From Opitutaceae bacterium (GTDB lineage Bacteria > Verrucomicrobiota > Verrucomicrobiia > Opitutales > Opitutaceae): a stretch of 64,000 nt of DNA. Shown in pieces: positions 43,683-53,000 of the stretch. The notes under the pieces are model-generated. The model worked only from the letters and a program-made list of their open reading frames with translations. It was not told where the DNA came from and did no database searches. Position numbers and translations under genes: made by a program. The first letter of the stretch is position 1, and the number at the start of each line of letters is the position of its first letter. The DNA lies in NCBI GenBank assembly GCA_027485815.1, contig JAIXQE010000220.1, positions 1 through 64,000 on the forward strand, given 5' to 3'.

Positions 43683-44111
43683 ATGCCCTCCCGCCCTGCC
43701 CCGCCCCAGCACTGGCTGGTGAAGTCCGAGCCCGAGACCTACTCCTGGGCCGACTTCCAGCGCGAACGCTCCACCGCCTGGACCGGCGTGCGGAACTACT
43801 CCGCGCGGCTCAACCTGCTCGCGATGCGCGCGGGGGACCTCGCCCTGTTCTACGAGAGCGTCTCCACCAAGGCGGTGGTCGGGACTGCCCGCGTGGTGCG
43901 GACGGCTTTCCCGGATGCCACGGCACCCGGCGAAAACTGGGTGGCGGTGCAATTGGAGGCCGGGGAACCGCTCGCGACGCCGGTCACCCTCGCCCGAATC
44001 AAGACCGAGCCGGCCCTGAAGGCGATGGCCTTGCTCCGGCTCTCGCGACTCTCGGTCCAGCCGGTCACCGCGGCGGAATACGCCCGCATCGTGCGCCTCG
44101 GCCAAGGCTGA
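43683..44111 (+). CDS. EVE-domain protein
   Basis: 142 aa from the ATG at 43683; the family begins with the segment seen here, HWLVKSEPETYSWADFQRE (about 10-28). Further landmarks: WTGVRNYSARLNLLAMRAGDLALFYES (about 37-63) and IKTEPALKAMALLRLSRLSVQPV. EVE domains are PUA-like folds that bind modified bases in DNA or RNA; stand-alone bacterial members often sit near tRNA or cytochrome genes. Cytosolic. It precedes tyrA by 38 bases on the same strand. Confidence 0.92.
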   Translation: MPSRPAPPQHWLVKSEPETYSWADFQRERSTAWTGVRNYSARLNLLAMRAGDLALFYESVSTKAVVGTARVVRTAFPDATAPGENWVAVQLEAGEPLATPVTLARIKTEPALKAMALLRLSRLSVQPVTAAEYARIVRLGQG

Positions 44112-44149
44112 GCGGGGCCTCGCCGCTCGACACCCGTCACCGTTTTTGC

Positions 44150-45022
44150 GTGCCTGCCCCCGTGGCCGCCTTCGCCCAGCTCACCCTGCTCGCCCCCGGA
44201 CTCCTCGGGGGATCCGTGGCCCGCGCCGCGCGCGCCGCAGGGCTCGCCCGCCGCATCGTGCTCTGGGCCCGTCGGCCGGAAACCCGCGCCGGCCTGCGTG
44301 ATCAACCTTGGTGCGACGCCGCGCCGGACACCCCCGAGGAGGCCGCTGCGGGCGCCAGCCTCGTGGTGATCGCCAGCCCCGTCGATCAGATCGCGGCGCT
44401 CGCCGCGCGGATCCGCCCCGCGCTGCCCGCCGGCGCGCTCGTCACGGACGTCGGGAGCGTCAAGGCCGAGGTCTGCCGCGACGCCGCGGAAGCGCTCGGG
44501 GATCGGGCGGTGTTCGTCGGCGCGCATCCGATGGCCGGTTCGGAAAAGACCGGCTGGGAGCATTCCCGGGCCGACCTGTTCCAAGGCCGCGCCTGCTTCG
44601 TCACGCCGCTGCCGGAAACGCCTGCCGCCGCGCTCGAGGCGGTCGCGTCCTTCTGGCGCGCGCTCGGCTGCCGGGTGGCCGCAGTGTCGCCGGCCGAACA
44701 CGACCGGATCGTCGCCCACATCAGCCACCTGCCGCAGGTCGCGGCCTCGGCCCTCTGCGCCGCTCTCGCCAGCCAGGACCCTGGGTGGCGCGACTTCGCG
44801 GGCGGAGGCCTCCGGGACACCACCCGGATTGCCGGGAGCGACCCGGAGCTCTGGCGCACCATCCTCGCGCAGAACCGGACCGAGGTGCTCGCGGCCCTCG
44901 ACCTTTACCTCGGCGAACTCCATGGCCTCCGCGCCGCGCTGGGCGGCGGTGACCTGCCGGCCGTGACGGAGATCCTGCAGCGCGGCCGCGCCTACCGCAC
45001 CGGCGTCCCGCCGGCCCCTTGA
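44150..45022 (+). CDS. tyrA: Prephenate dehydrogenase
   Basis: 290 aa from the GTG at 44150; another GTG lies four codons later and no ATG is suitably placed. Converts prephenate to 4-hydroxyphenylpyruvate in tyrosine synthesis, using NAD(P). Rossmann part LTLLAPGLLGGSVARAARAAG (about 11-31), ASPVDQIAALA, and the family signatures VTDVGSVKAEV, FVGAHPMAGSEKTGWEHS and HDRIVAHISHLPQ (catalytic His region), then FAGGGLRDTTRIAGSDPELW. No chorismate mutase or ACT domain is attached. It is followed 4 bases later by the prenyl-diphosphate synthase gene, so the two are probably co-transcribed. Confidence 0.93.
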   Translation: MPAPVAAFAQLTLLAPGLLGGSVARAARAAGLARRIVLWARRPETRAGLRDQPWCDAAPDTPEEAAAGASLVVIASPVDQIAALAARIRPALPAGALVTDVGSVKAEVCRDAAEALGDRAVFVGAHPMAGSEKTGWEHSRADLFQGRACFVTPLPETPAAALEAVASFWRALGCRVAAVSPAEHDRIVAHISHLPQVAASALCAALASQDPGWRDFAGGGLRDTTRIAGSDPELWRTILAQNRTEVLAALDLYLGELHGLRAALGGGDLPAVTEILQRGRAYRTGVPPAP

Positions 45023-45026
45023 ACCG

Positions 45027-45911
45027 ATGGATCCCGCCCCTTTGCTCGCCCGGCACGTCGCCCGTTTCGAGGCAGCCCTTGACCGCCTGACTCCACCGGC
45101 GGACACCCGCCCGGAGCGCCTGCATCGCGCGATGCGCTACAGCCTGGAGGCGGGCGGCAAACGGCTCCGGCCCGTGCTCTGCCTCGCCGCGGCCGAACTA
45201 TGCGGGGCCGCCCCGGAGGACGCCCTGCCCGCCGCCGTGGCCCTGGAGTGCGTCCACACGTACTCCCTGATCCACGACGACCTCCCCTGTCTCGACAACG
45301 ACGACCTCCGCCGCGGCCGCCCCACCGTGCACCGGGCCTTCGACGAGGCGACGGCCCTCCTTGCCGGCGACGCCCTGCTCACCCACGCCTTCGTGCTGCT
45401 CAGCACGGCCCACGCTGATCGTCCCGGTCTCGCTCACGCGCTCATCCGGGAATTGGCCGACGCCGCCGGCAGCCGCCGCCTGATCGGAGGCCAGATGGAG
45501 GACGTGCTGGCCGAGAAACGAGCGGACGTGACCGCCGCGGACCTCGAGTTCATCCACCGCAACAAGACCGCCGCAATGCTCGAGGCGTCGCTCGTGATGG
45601 GCGGTCTCGTCGCCGGCACCCCCGAACCGACCCTCACGGCGCTCCGCCGGGCGGGCGAACACCTCGGGCTCTGTTTCCAGATTGTGGACGACGTCCTCGA
45701 TGCCACCGCCGACCAGGCCACGCTGGGCAAGACCCCCGGCAAGGACGCCCGCGCCGGCAAGGCGACCTACGTCAGCCTGCACGGACTGGAAACCGCGCGG
45801 CGGCTGGCGGCGGAACAGACGGAGGCCGCGGTCCGCGAACTGGCGGCCGTGCCCGGGGACTCCGCCTTCCTGCGCGCGTTGGTCGCCAGCCTCGCCCGGC
45901 GGGACCGTTAG
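45027..45911 (+). CDS. ispA: Polyprenyl (farnesyl/geranylgeranyl-type) diphosphate synthase
   Basis: 294 aa, typical for short-chain isoprenyl diphosphate synthases. Condenses IPP with allylic diphosphates in the cytosol. Seen: GGKRLRPVL (about 43-51), first Asp-rich motif HDDLPCLDNDDLRRGRPT (about 83-100), GDALLTHAF, GGQMEDVLAE, KTAAMLEASL and the second Asp-rich motif QIVDDVLDAT, then GKTPGKDARAGKATY. The residues before the first motif (CVHTYSLIH) fit an FPP/GGPP-type enzyme; exact chain length is not determined. Its stop codon overlaps that of the convergent cimA gene. Confidence 0.92.
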   Translation: MDPAPLLARHVARFEAALDRLTPPADTRPERLHRAMRYSLEAGGKRLRPVLCLAAAELCGAAPEDALPAAVALECVHTYSLIHDDLPCLDNDDLRRGRPTVHRAFDEATALLAGDALLTHAFVLLSTAHADRPGLAHALIRELADAAGSRRLIGGQMEDVLAEKRADVTAADLEFIHRNKTAAMLEASLVMGGLVAGTPEPTLTALRRAGEHLGLCFQIVDDVLDATADQATLGKTPGKDARAGKATYVSLHGLETARRLAAEQTEAAVRELAAVPGDSAFLRALVASLARRDR

Positions 45912-47485
45912 GCCGCCCCAGCGGCCGCGGTCGAAAGCTTGAACTCCACCGACTCGCGCAGGGCTTCCCAGCTCGCGTCGATGATGTTGTCGCTCACGCC
46001 GACCGTGCCCCAGATGCGCGCCCCGTCCCCGCTCTCGATCAGCACCCGGGTGCGGGCGCCAGCGCCGCGGGTCCCCTCGAGGATCCGGACCTTGTAATCG
46101 CGCAGCACGACGTCGCGCAGGACCGGGAACGTGCCCTCGAGGGCGAGGCGCAGGGCCCGGTCGAGGGCGCCCACCGGGCCGGCATCCTCGGCCACGGTAT
46201 GGACCGTGCGGCCCTCGACCTTGAGCTTCACCGTGGCCTCGGCCACGAGCTCGCCGCGGTGCTGCTCGATGATCACGCGGTAGCCCTCGACCTCGAAGAA
46301 GGAGCGGCGCGAGCCGAGGTGTCGCTCGACCAGCAGCCGGAAGGAGGCGTCCGCCGCCTCGTACTCGTAGCCACGGAACTCCCGGTCCTTGAGCTCGTCG
46401 ATCAGCCCCTTCATCTCCGGCCGCCGCTCGTCCAGCTCGATGCCCAGCTCGCGGGCCTTGAGCGTGAGGCTCGTGCGGCCGGCCATGTCGGAAACTAGGA
46501 CCCGCGTGCGGTTGCCGACCAGCGCCGGGTCGATGTGCTCGTAGCTGCGCGCCACCTTGCCGGCGGCATTGGCGTGCAGTCCTCCCTTGTGCGCGAAGGC
46601 GGAGTGCCCCACGTACGGCGCCTTGGGGTCCGGACGAAGGTTCGCGAGGTCGTCAAAGAACAGCGCGAGCTCACGCAACTGGCCCAGCTGCGGCTGGCAA
46701 TGGGCCGTGCGGCCCAGTTTCAGGAAGAGATTGGGCAAAATGGTCGTGAGGTTCGCGTTCCCGACGCGCTCCCCGTAGCCGTTGATCGTGCCCTGCACGA
46801 GGGAAGCCCCGGCGGTCACTCCCGCGAGGGAAAGCGCCACCCCGAGCCCGCTGTCGTTGTGGCAGTGCACGCCGACCCGCTCGGCCCCGAACTCCCGCAC
46901 CACCCGGGCGACGATCTCCCGGAACTCCTCCACCATCGTGCCGCCATTGGTGTCGCAGAGGGTGAGGTTGCTCGCTCCGCCGCGCACCGCCGCCGCCAGC
47001 GTCCGCAGGGCATAGTCGGGATCCGCCTTGTACCCGTCGAAGAAATGCTCGGCGTCGTGGATCACTTCCCGCCCGGCCGCCACGAGGTGGCGGACCGAGT
47101 CCTCAATCATCGCGAGGTTCTCCTCGAGGGTGGTCCGAAGGATCTCGGTGACGTGGAGGTCCCACGTCTTGCCGACGATCGTCAGGACCGGCATCCCGCT
47201 GTCGAGCAGGGTCCGCAACTGCGCATCCTCCTCGGGTCGAACGCCCGCGCGACGGGTGGAGCCGAAGGCCGCGAGACGGGCATGGCGCAGGCGCAGTTGG
47301 CGCGCTTCCTGGAAGAAGGTGATGTCCCGCGGGTTGGAGCCCGGGAAGCCGCCCTCGATGTAGTCGACGCCGAACTGGTCGAGCTTCTCCGCGATGAGCA
47401 GCTTGTCCGCCACCGAGAAGCTAATCCCCTCCCCCTGCGTGCCGTCGCGAAGGGTCGTGTCGTAGATCTTGAGGGGGAGACTCAT
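45908..47485 (-). CDS. cimA: (R)-citramalate synthase
   Basis: 525 aa, matching the CimA/alpha-isopropylmalate-synthase-like length. Condenses pyruvate with acetyl-CoA to citramalate for the threonine-independent isoleucine route. N-terminal HMGL-like TIM barrel: YDTTLRDGTQGEGISFSV (about 8-25), DYIEGGFPGSNPRD, CDTNGGTMV and GVHCHNDSGLGVALSL (metal-binding HxH region). A linker with GHSAFAHKGGLHANA follows, then the C-terminal LeuA-type regulatory domain (about 390-510). The GGFPGSNP segment distinguishes it from LeuA. The start codon overlaps the stop of the DUF2851 gene by 4 bases (ATGA), and the stop overlaps the convergent prenyl synthase stop. Confidence 0.92.
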   Translation of the reverse strand: MSLPLKIYDTTLRDGTQGEGISFSVADKLLIAEKLDQFGVDYIEGGFPGSNPRDITFFQEARQLRLRHARLAAFGSTRRAGVRPEEDAQLRTLLDSGMPVLTIVGKTWDLHVTEILRTTLEENLAMIEDSVRHLVAAGREVIHDAEHFFDGYKADPDYALRTLAAAVRGGASNLTLCDTNGGTMVEEFREIVARVVREFGAERVGVHCHNDSGLGVALSLAGVTAGASLVQGTINGYGERVGNANLTTILPNLFLKLGRTAHCQPQLGQLRELALFFDDLANLRPDPKAPYVGHSAFAHKGGLHANAAGKVARSYEHIDPALVGNRTRVLVSDMAGRTSLTLKARELGIELDERRPEMKGLIDELKDREFRGYEYEAADASFRLLVERHLGSRRSFFEVEGYRVIIEQHRGELVAEATVKLKVEGRTVHTVAEDAGPVGALDRALRLALEGTFPVLRDVVLRDYKVRILEGTRGAGARTRVLIESGDGARIWGTVGVSDNIIDASWEALRESVEFKLSTAAAGAA

Positions 47486-48729
47486 GGCAACGCGTCACGC
47501 TTGGGAGCGGCGGCGGGACTGGCAAGGGAGCATTTGGCGGCCTCGCGCTGCAGCAGCCAGCCGAGGAGGCCCTGCGCCAAGCCATGACACTGCGGCTGCG
47601 TCCGGCCGTCCGCGACACCGAGCCGGCGGAGCGCCAGGCGCACGCCGGCGGGCGCATCGCCCAGAAACCAGTGAAACCACCAGGGGTGAAGGCCCGCCCC
47701 ACCCTCCGCCGCCGCCAGCGGCAGCAGCGCGTCCGTCACGAGGTTGTCGAACCTCCCGCCCGCGCGACCCGGGAGGCCCAGCCCGGCCGCCAATTCCCCC
47801 CGGACCCGGGGCAGGGCCAGCCGGCGTCGCTCCGCTCCGGTCTCGCCCGCTGCCTCCGCGGGCGGCCGGCTTTCCGCCCAGCTGCGGAACCAACCGGGCC
47901 AATCCGGCGCGCGGCGCTGCCACGCGGCGTACGTGAGGAGCCGGCGCGCGGGTTGGTTGGCCGGACGCACGCCCTGCACCCGCCACGACCCCTCCTCCGC
48001 CGTCCACGCCACCGCGGGGTCAATCCGTCCCTGCACCCAGTCCACCCGCGGAAACGCGGCGGCGAGCCGCAGCATCGGGGCGCGGTTCGCGCCATACCCG
48101 AGCACCTCGAGGGCGGCGTGGTGGCAGGCGGCGTCCCAACCGAGCCGGCGGAGGCGGAGGCCGGCGAACCGGACCTTCTGGGCCCAGCGGCGCGCTGCCT
48201 GCGCCTCCAGTTCCCGCCGGAGGTCCGCCAGCGGCAACGGGGCCAGCGCCTCCACCAGACCCAGCCACGCATCACCGGCGAGCGACTCCACGGCGTCGTC
48301 GGCCGCGAACTCTTCCAGGCCGCGATGGAGGAGCGGCAGGAGGGCCGCCACGGGGATTTCCGTCCCGGCCCAGCCGCGGGTGACCAGCCCGGCGGCCGGC
48401 GGGAAGAGCACGACGTGGAGCAGCACCCCGGCGTAAGCGGGATCACGCGCGTGCCCGTGCACGTCCCAGTCCCGCGTATCCAAGTGGACCTCGATGTCTC
48501 CGGTGACCGGCGGATCCGCGCCGAAGGCGATCCGGGCGCCGAGGAAGTCGGGGCCGGCGAGGCGGTTCCAACGCCCGGGGTCAAGGACGCGGACCGGACA
48601 GCCCGCGGCGGTGGCGAGCGCGGCGCGCTCGAAATCCCCCCGCCACCAGATCTTCTGCAGCAGGCGCTCGGGGAAAAGGAATCCCCCATAGAGGCCCTGA
48701 TACTCGGCGAGCGAGGCGACGGCGTGCAC
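47482..48729 (-). CDS. DUF2851-family protein
   Basis: 415 aa when started at the GTG at 48729; a GTG at 48765 would add 12 residues and no ATG is available. Family landmarks: ERLLQKIWWRGDF, PVRVLDPGRWNRLAGPDFLGARIAF and GDIEVHLDTRDWDVHGHARDPAYAGVLLHVVLF near the N-terminus (about 20-115), then GYGANRAPMLRLA in the middle. DUF2851 proteins occur mainly in Bacteroidota and Verrucomicrobiota, appear cytosolic and have no defined function; the conserved Asp/His residues hint at a nuclease-like fold but that is speculation. It overlaps cimA by 4 bases and is co-transcribed with it. Confidence 0.85.
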   Translation of the reverse strand: MHAVASLAEYQGLYGGFLFPERLLQKIWWRGDFERAALATAAGCPVRVLDPGRWNRLAGPDFLGARIAFGADPPVTGDIEVHLDTRDWDVHGHARDPAYAGVLLHVVLFPPAAGLVTRGWAGTEIPVAALLPLLHRGLEEFAADDAVESLAGDAWLGLVEALAPLPLADLRRELEAQAARRWAQKVRFAGLRLRRLGWDAACHHAALEVLGYGANRAPMLRLAAAFPRVDWVQGRIDPAVAWTAEEGSWRVQGVRPANQPARRLLTYAAWQRRAPDWPGWFRSWAESRPPAEAAGETGAERRRLALPRVRGELAAGLGLPGRAGGRFDNLVTDALLPLAAAEGGAGLHPWWFHWFLGDAPAGVRLALRRLGVADGRTQPQCHGLAQGLLGWLLQREAAKCSLASPAAAPKRDALP

Positions 48730-48854
48730 GGAGTGGGACCTTGGTGGCCGCCCGGGCCATTGCACGCCGTGGGAGGCCCGGAAACGCGGGTGAGCGCGCC
48801 CGGAGAAAGCTCGACCCGGGCGGACGGATGCCCGAGCGTCCCGCGTCCGCGAAC

Positions 48855-48944
48855 GGAGAGGTGGCAGAGTGGTCTATTGCGGAAGTCTTGAAAACTTCTG
48901 TGGGCGAAAGCTCACCGGGGGTTCGAATCCCTCCCTCTCCGCCA
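48855..48944 (+). tRNA. tRNA-Ser (TGA)
   Basis: Class II tRNA of 90 nt: acceptor GGAGAGG/CCTCTCC, anticodon stem GAAGT/ACTTC around CTTGAAA (anticodon TGA), a long variable arm (TGTGGGCGAAAGCTCACCG), T arm GTTCGAATC, discriminator G and encoded CCA. Confidence 0.95.
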
Positions 48945-48971
48945 TCCTTCGCTCTGCGAGCTTCGGATGGC
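48941..48971. repeat. Hairpin repeat at the 3' end of tRNA-Ser
   Basis: GCCATCC (48941-48947) and GGATGGC (48965-48971) form a 7-bp stem enclosing a small CTC-TGC-GAG helix. Its first four bases are the GCCA end of the tRNA. No T-run follows, so it is not a canonical terminator. Confidence 0.55.
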
Positions 48972-49112
48972 ACGGCCATCCCTTCGGAGAGCCGAGATCG
49001 CCGCATGCACGCAAAACCCTTTGCAGCGAAGGATGCCCTGCGAAGCCTCGGCGCAGCAGGCCGGCATTCCGAAACCCGGGCCTTGGAACATCCTTCGCTC
49101 TGCGAGCTTCGG
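48943..49112. repeat. Two 24-bp direct repeats and an inverted fragment
   Basis: The 24-base sequence beginning CATCCTTCGCTCTGCGAG is exactly repeated at 48943-48966 and 49089-49112. An inverted 11-base fragment (AGCGAAGGATG) lies between them at 49025-49035. The interval 48945-49384 has no convincing gene; its open frames are short and lack motifs. Confidence 0.8.
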
Positions 49113-49384
49113 TGGTGAGACCATCTCCATGCTCGAGGACGGGACATTCCGTAATCGAGTCACGCGTCAGGTCAGTGGCGCGGAGACGCTCATTCGACGG
49201 CGCGAATGTCACAGGGGAATTCTTCCCCTGCGAAAGGGAGCGACCAAATGCCGGAAGCAGTGCGCCGGCATCGGGCACAACCACGACACGACTAAGCATC
49301 GCCGCCAAACGAGCAGCAGCGGCCTTCAGGAAAACCGGAAACCTTCCCGCCCGATCCCGCAGCGGAACCGGGCGGGCGACTCGG

Positions 49385-49477
49385 TCACTTCTTCGTTCGC
49401 TTCGCCGCCTTCTTCTGCTTGGGGCTTTTCTTCGCCGGTTTCTTGGTCTGCTTGCGCGCGTTTTGGGACTTGGCCAT
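49385..49477 (-). CDS. Very small lysine-rich basic protein (30 aa)
   Basis: Starts at the ATG at 49477, 26 bases after rpoZ, and ends TGA at 49385. The peptide MAKSQNARKQTKKPAKKSPK continues with more lysine-rich sequence: about 14 Lys and Arg residues, Ala/Pro-rich, no hydrophobic core. It resembles histone-H1-like or ribosomal tails and could bind nucleic acid. Low-complexity ORFs can arise by chance, but the position directly behind rpoZ and lysine richness in an arginine-biased GC-rich genome argue for a real gene. Confidence 0.5.
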   Translation of the reverse strand: MAKSQNARKQTKKPAKKSPKQKKAAKRTKK

Positions 49478-49503
49478 GGGATTGATGACTGGTTTCGGAC
49501 GGA

Positions 49504-49728
49504 TCAGCGGCGCCCGGGCCGCAAGTCCTCGGGACTCGCTGTCTGGTAGCTGATCTTGCGCTCCGCGATCTCGCGCAGGGCAATGTCCTCGAGCGAGAGC
49601 TTCTCCAGCGACTCCACGAGCGCACGGTTGCCCTGTCGAAGCTGCTTCACGCGACGGGAGACGACGTTGATCAGCACGTTCGGGTCGTCGATGACGCGAA
49701 GGGCGCTTTGCAGGTAATCGTTGCGCAT
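49504..49728 (-). CDS. rpoZ: DNA-directed RNA polymerase omega subunit
   Basis: 74 aa, the normal size for omega. It assists folding and assembly of the beta-prime subunit. The conserved block DDPNVLINVVSRRVKQLRQGNRALV is present in two recognisable parts (NVLINVVSRRVKQL, about 17-30, and LEDIALREIAERKISY, about 46-61). Start is the ATG at 49728. Downstream in the same direction lies the small lysine-rich ORF. Confidence 0.9.
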   Translation of the reverse strand: MRNDYLQSALRVIDDPNVLINVVSRRVKQLRQGNRALVESLEKLSLEDIALREIAERKISYQTASPEDLRPGRR

Positions 49729-50018
49729 AGGGAGCGGTCGCCGGCGGGGAGAGCGGCGGGAGGCGAAAAATCCGCATCTCGTCGGACCGAGGAGAGAGAC
49801 CCATCCTCGGCGTGCAGCGAGGGAATAGCGATCCCCATCGTCGCGGAAACGGCGCGGCCGGCTAACTCGTTCCCCGGGGAACGCCTTCGGTCAGAAAGAG
49901 CGCACCCCACGGGAACTTTCGGGTTGCCCGGCCGGGGGTTTCGCCGCTGTCTCGGGCTCGCGTCTGACCCCCGACGCGCCGTCCGTCGGACGTTCACCCC
50001 GTTGCCCCGCCCACGCCC

Positions 50019-53000
50019 ATGCCCTCGCCCCTGCGTCTCCTCGCCGCCCTGCTCAGTCTGACTCCGTTGCCGCTGGTCCCCCTCGCCGGGCAACCCGCCG
50101 CGGAGAGTGCGAATCTCGCGCTCGTCACCGGAACCGTCACCAACGCCGCCACCGCGCGCACCCTCTCGGGCGCCCGCGTTCTGGTGCGCGGCACGAACCG
50201 CGAGGTCTTCACCGACGATCAGGGCGGTTTCCGCCTCACCAACGTCACGCCGGGCACGATCGTCCTGGAGGTTTCGTACACTGGTCTCGACGCGCAGACG
50301 CTCGAGCTCGCCGTCGCCCCGGGCGCAGCGGTCCGTCGCGACTTCGCCCTCACCTCCAGCATCTACACCCTCGGGGAGTATCGCGTCTCCGGCGAGCGCG
50401 AGGGCAACGCGCAGGCCATCACCCTCCAGCGCCAGTCCCGGGGCGTGAAGAGCGTGGTCTCCGCGGATGCCTTCGGGAACCTGGCGGGCAATCCGGCCGA
50501 CCTGCTCATCCGCCTGCCCGGCGTCGAAGGCCAGTCAATGGATGGCGACATCCGCTTCATCCGCATCCGCGGCATGAGCCAGAACCTCAATACCGTCACG
50601 ATCAACGGCAACCGCGCCGCCAACGCCGCGTCCGCGGGATCCAGCCGCGAGTACCAGTTCGAGCACACCAACGCCGACGCGATCGAGCGGATGGAGGTCG
50701 TGAAGTCGCCGACGCCCGACATGGACGGCGACTCGATCGGCGGCGCGGTGAACCTCGTCACCAAGAGCGCCTTCGACAGTTCCCCGGAACGCCGGATCAG
50801 CGGCTCGATCGGCTCCATCTGGCGGCCCTGGGACCCGCGGGACACGAAGTGGCCCCAGGCCCGCAGCTATTCGCTCAATTACTCGGAGGTGTTCCGGGAC
50901 CAGCTGGGGGTGGCGATCAACCTCGGTTACCGCGTGGTGCCCTCGATCCTTTCGGAGTCGATGCAGTCCTACCAGCAGCTGCCCAACGGCAACCCCGGGC
51001 CCGCCTACGTCTACCAAATCGACTGGCGCGACTCCCGCATCCTGCGCGCGCGGGGCGGCGCCAACCTCAAGCTCGACTACAAGCTGAGCAACGAGGTCCG
51101 CTTCTTCCTCAACGGCTCAACGGACGCCAGCGACGAGCGCAAGGACCAGTACCGCGAGCAATGGCAGACGAACCAGGCGGTGGCCGGGGTCGACGCCGCA
51201 GGCAACTTCACCGGCACGGGCGGCATCATTCCGGGCTACACCGAGGCCGTGACCAACGTCCGCGCGGTCGCGGCGAGCAACCTCCAGCTCATCCCGGAGT
51301 TCCTGCACAAGCAGGCGAAGTCGAACTACCTGCAGCTCGGCGGCGTGCACAAGACCGAGACCTACGACCTCGATTACGACGTGTACCGCTCCTGGGCGGA
51401 GACCAATTACCCCGGCACCCGCTCGATGGCGTTCATCGCCCGCGGCATCGGCTTCCGGGTGGAGAAGCGCGACAACCCGTACTTCCCCTACATCACCCAG
51501 ACGGGCGGGCCGGACGCGACCCGGCTCTCCACGTACACCGAGAACCTCTACAGCAGCACCATCCGCAACGGCCAGGATCAGTACCTCGGCGCGGCGCTGA
51601 ACTTCACCCGCCGCTTCGCCAGCCCCGTGCCTTCGTGGGTGAAGCTCGGCGCCCGCCTCCGCCAGCAGCGGCGCGACCTCACCGACGACTCGTACCGCGG
51701 CACCTACGTCGGTCCGGACGGCGTGATGGGCGTCAATCCCGCGACGGGGATCAACGATGACAACCTCGCCCAGTTCGGCCGCGGCTTCACCGTGCCGGAC
51801 ACCGAGCTCTCCCGCTACGCCAACCTCCCCTACGCCAACTTCCCGGGCAACGGCCGTCAGGGCATCGACCAGATCTTCGCCGGCAGCCGCCAGTACTTCA
51901 AACCCGACATCACCGCCAACACGACGGTGCGCTACACCGGCCGGCAGAACTTCAAGGAGACGATCTCCGCCGCCTACGTGATGGGCAACGTCGACCTCGG
52001 CGCCCTCTCCGTCCTGGGCGGCGTCCGCGTCGAGCGCACCGATGTCTACGGCGAGGGCGCGCTCCAATACGTCTCCCCCGCTGAGCGTGCCCGGCGCGCC
52101 GCGTGGACCGGGCCGGTCACCGACGCCGAGCTCGAGCGACGCCTCCGCACCGAATACGAGGGCCGCCAGTCCACCCGCGGTGAGACCCAGGACGTGTTCC
52201 CCGGGGTGCACTTCAAGTACTCGGCGACCCGCAACCTCATCACCCGCCTGAGCTACGCGACCAACATCGGCCGCCCGGCCATCGGCCAGCTCATCCCGCG
52301 CACGACGGTCAACGACGACAGCCAGACGATCGTGACTAGCAACCCGGGACTGAAGGCCCAGAAGGCGAACAACTTCGACCTGAGCGCCGAGTACTACTTC
52401 GAACCCGCCGGCGTGGTCTCGGCCAGCGTCTTCCTCAAGGAGATCAGCCGCTTCATCTACACCGCCAGCGGCGCCGTCGTCGCCGGTGGCCAGGACAACG
52501 GGTTCAACGGGAACTACACCGGCTACGTCCTCACCACGCAGTACAACGGCGGCTTCGCACGCATCCGCGGGCTGGAGCTGAATTACAACCAGCAGTTCAC
52601 CAACCTGCGCGGGTTCTGGCGTGGCTTCGGCGCCTTCGCCACCTTCACCAAGATGGAGATCAAGGGGAACTACGAGAGCAGCGGCGCCCTGCAGTCCACC
52701 AGCGAGGTCCCCGGCTTCAACCCGATGACCGCCAACGCCGGCCTCTCCTACATCCGCGGCCGCGTCACGGTCCGGCTCCAGTACAACTACACCGACCGTT
52801 TCCTGAGCTCCTACAACGCCAACCAGTCCCGCCTCTGGTACACGATCAAGCGCGGCGTGTTCGACCTGAAGACGATGTACCGCGTCTCGCCGCGGATGGA
52901 TGCCTACCTCGACTTCAACAATCTGTTCGACGAGCCCGACTCGGGCTCGTCGTGGTACGGCAACCGGCCGCGCAACGTGAAGGAGATGAGCCCGCTCGTC

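Noticed and set aside
48943-49112. Direct repeats at tRNA-Ser considered as phage or island attachment sites
   Set aside because: Only two bases of the tRNA are duplicated, the interval is 146 bases and no integrase gene is present.
49028-49384. Possible small plus-strand genes after tRNA-Ser
   Set aside because: Frames are short, run through the direct repeats and have no motif or ribosome-binding site.
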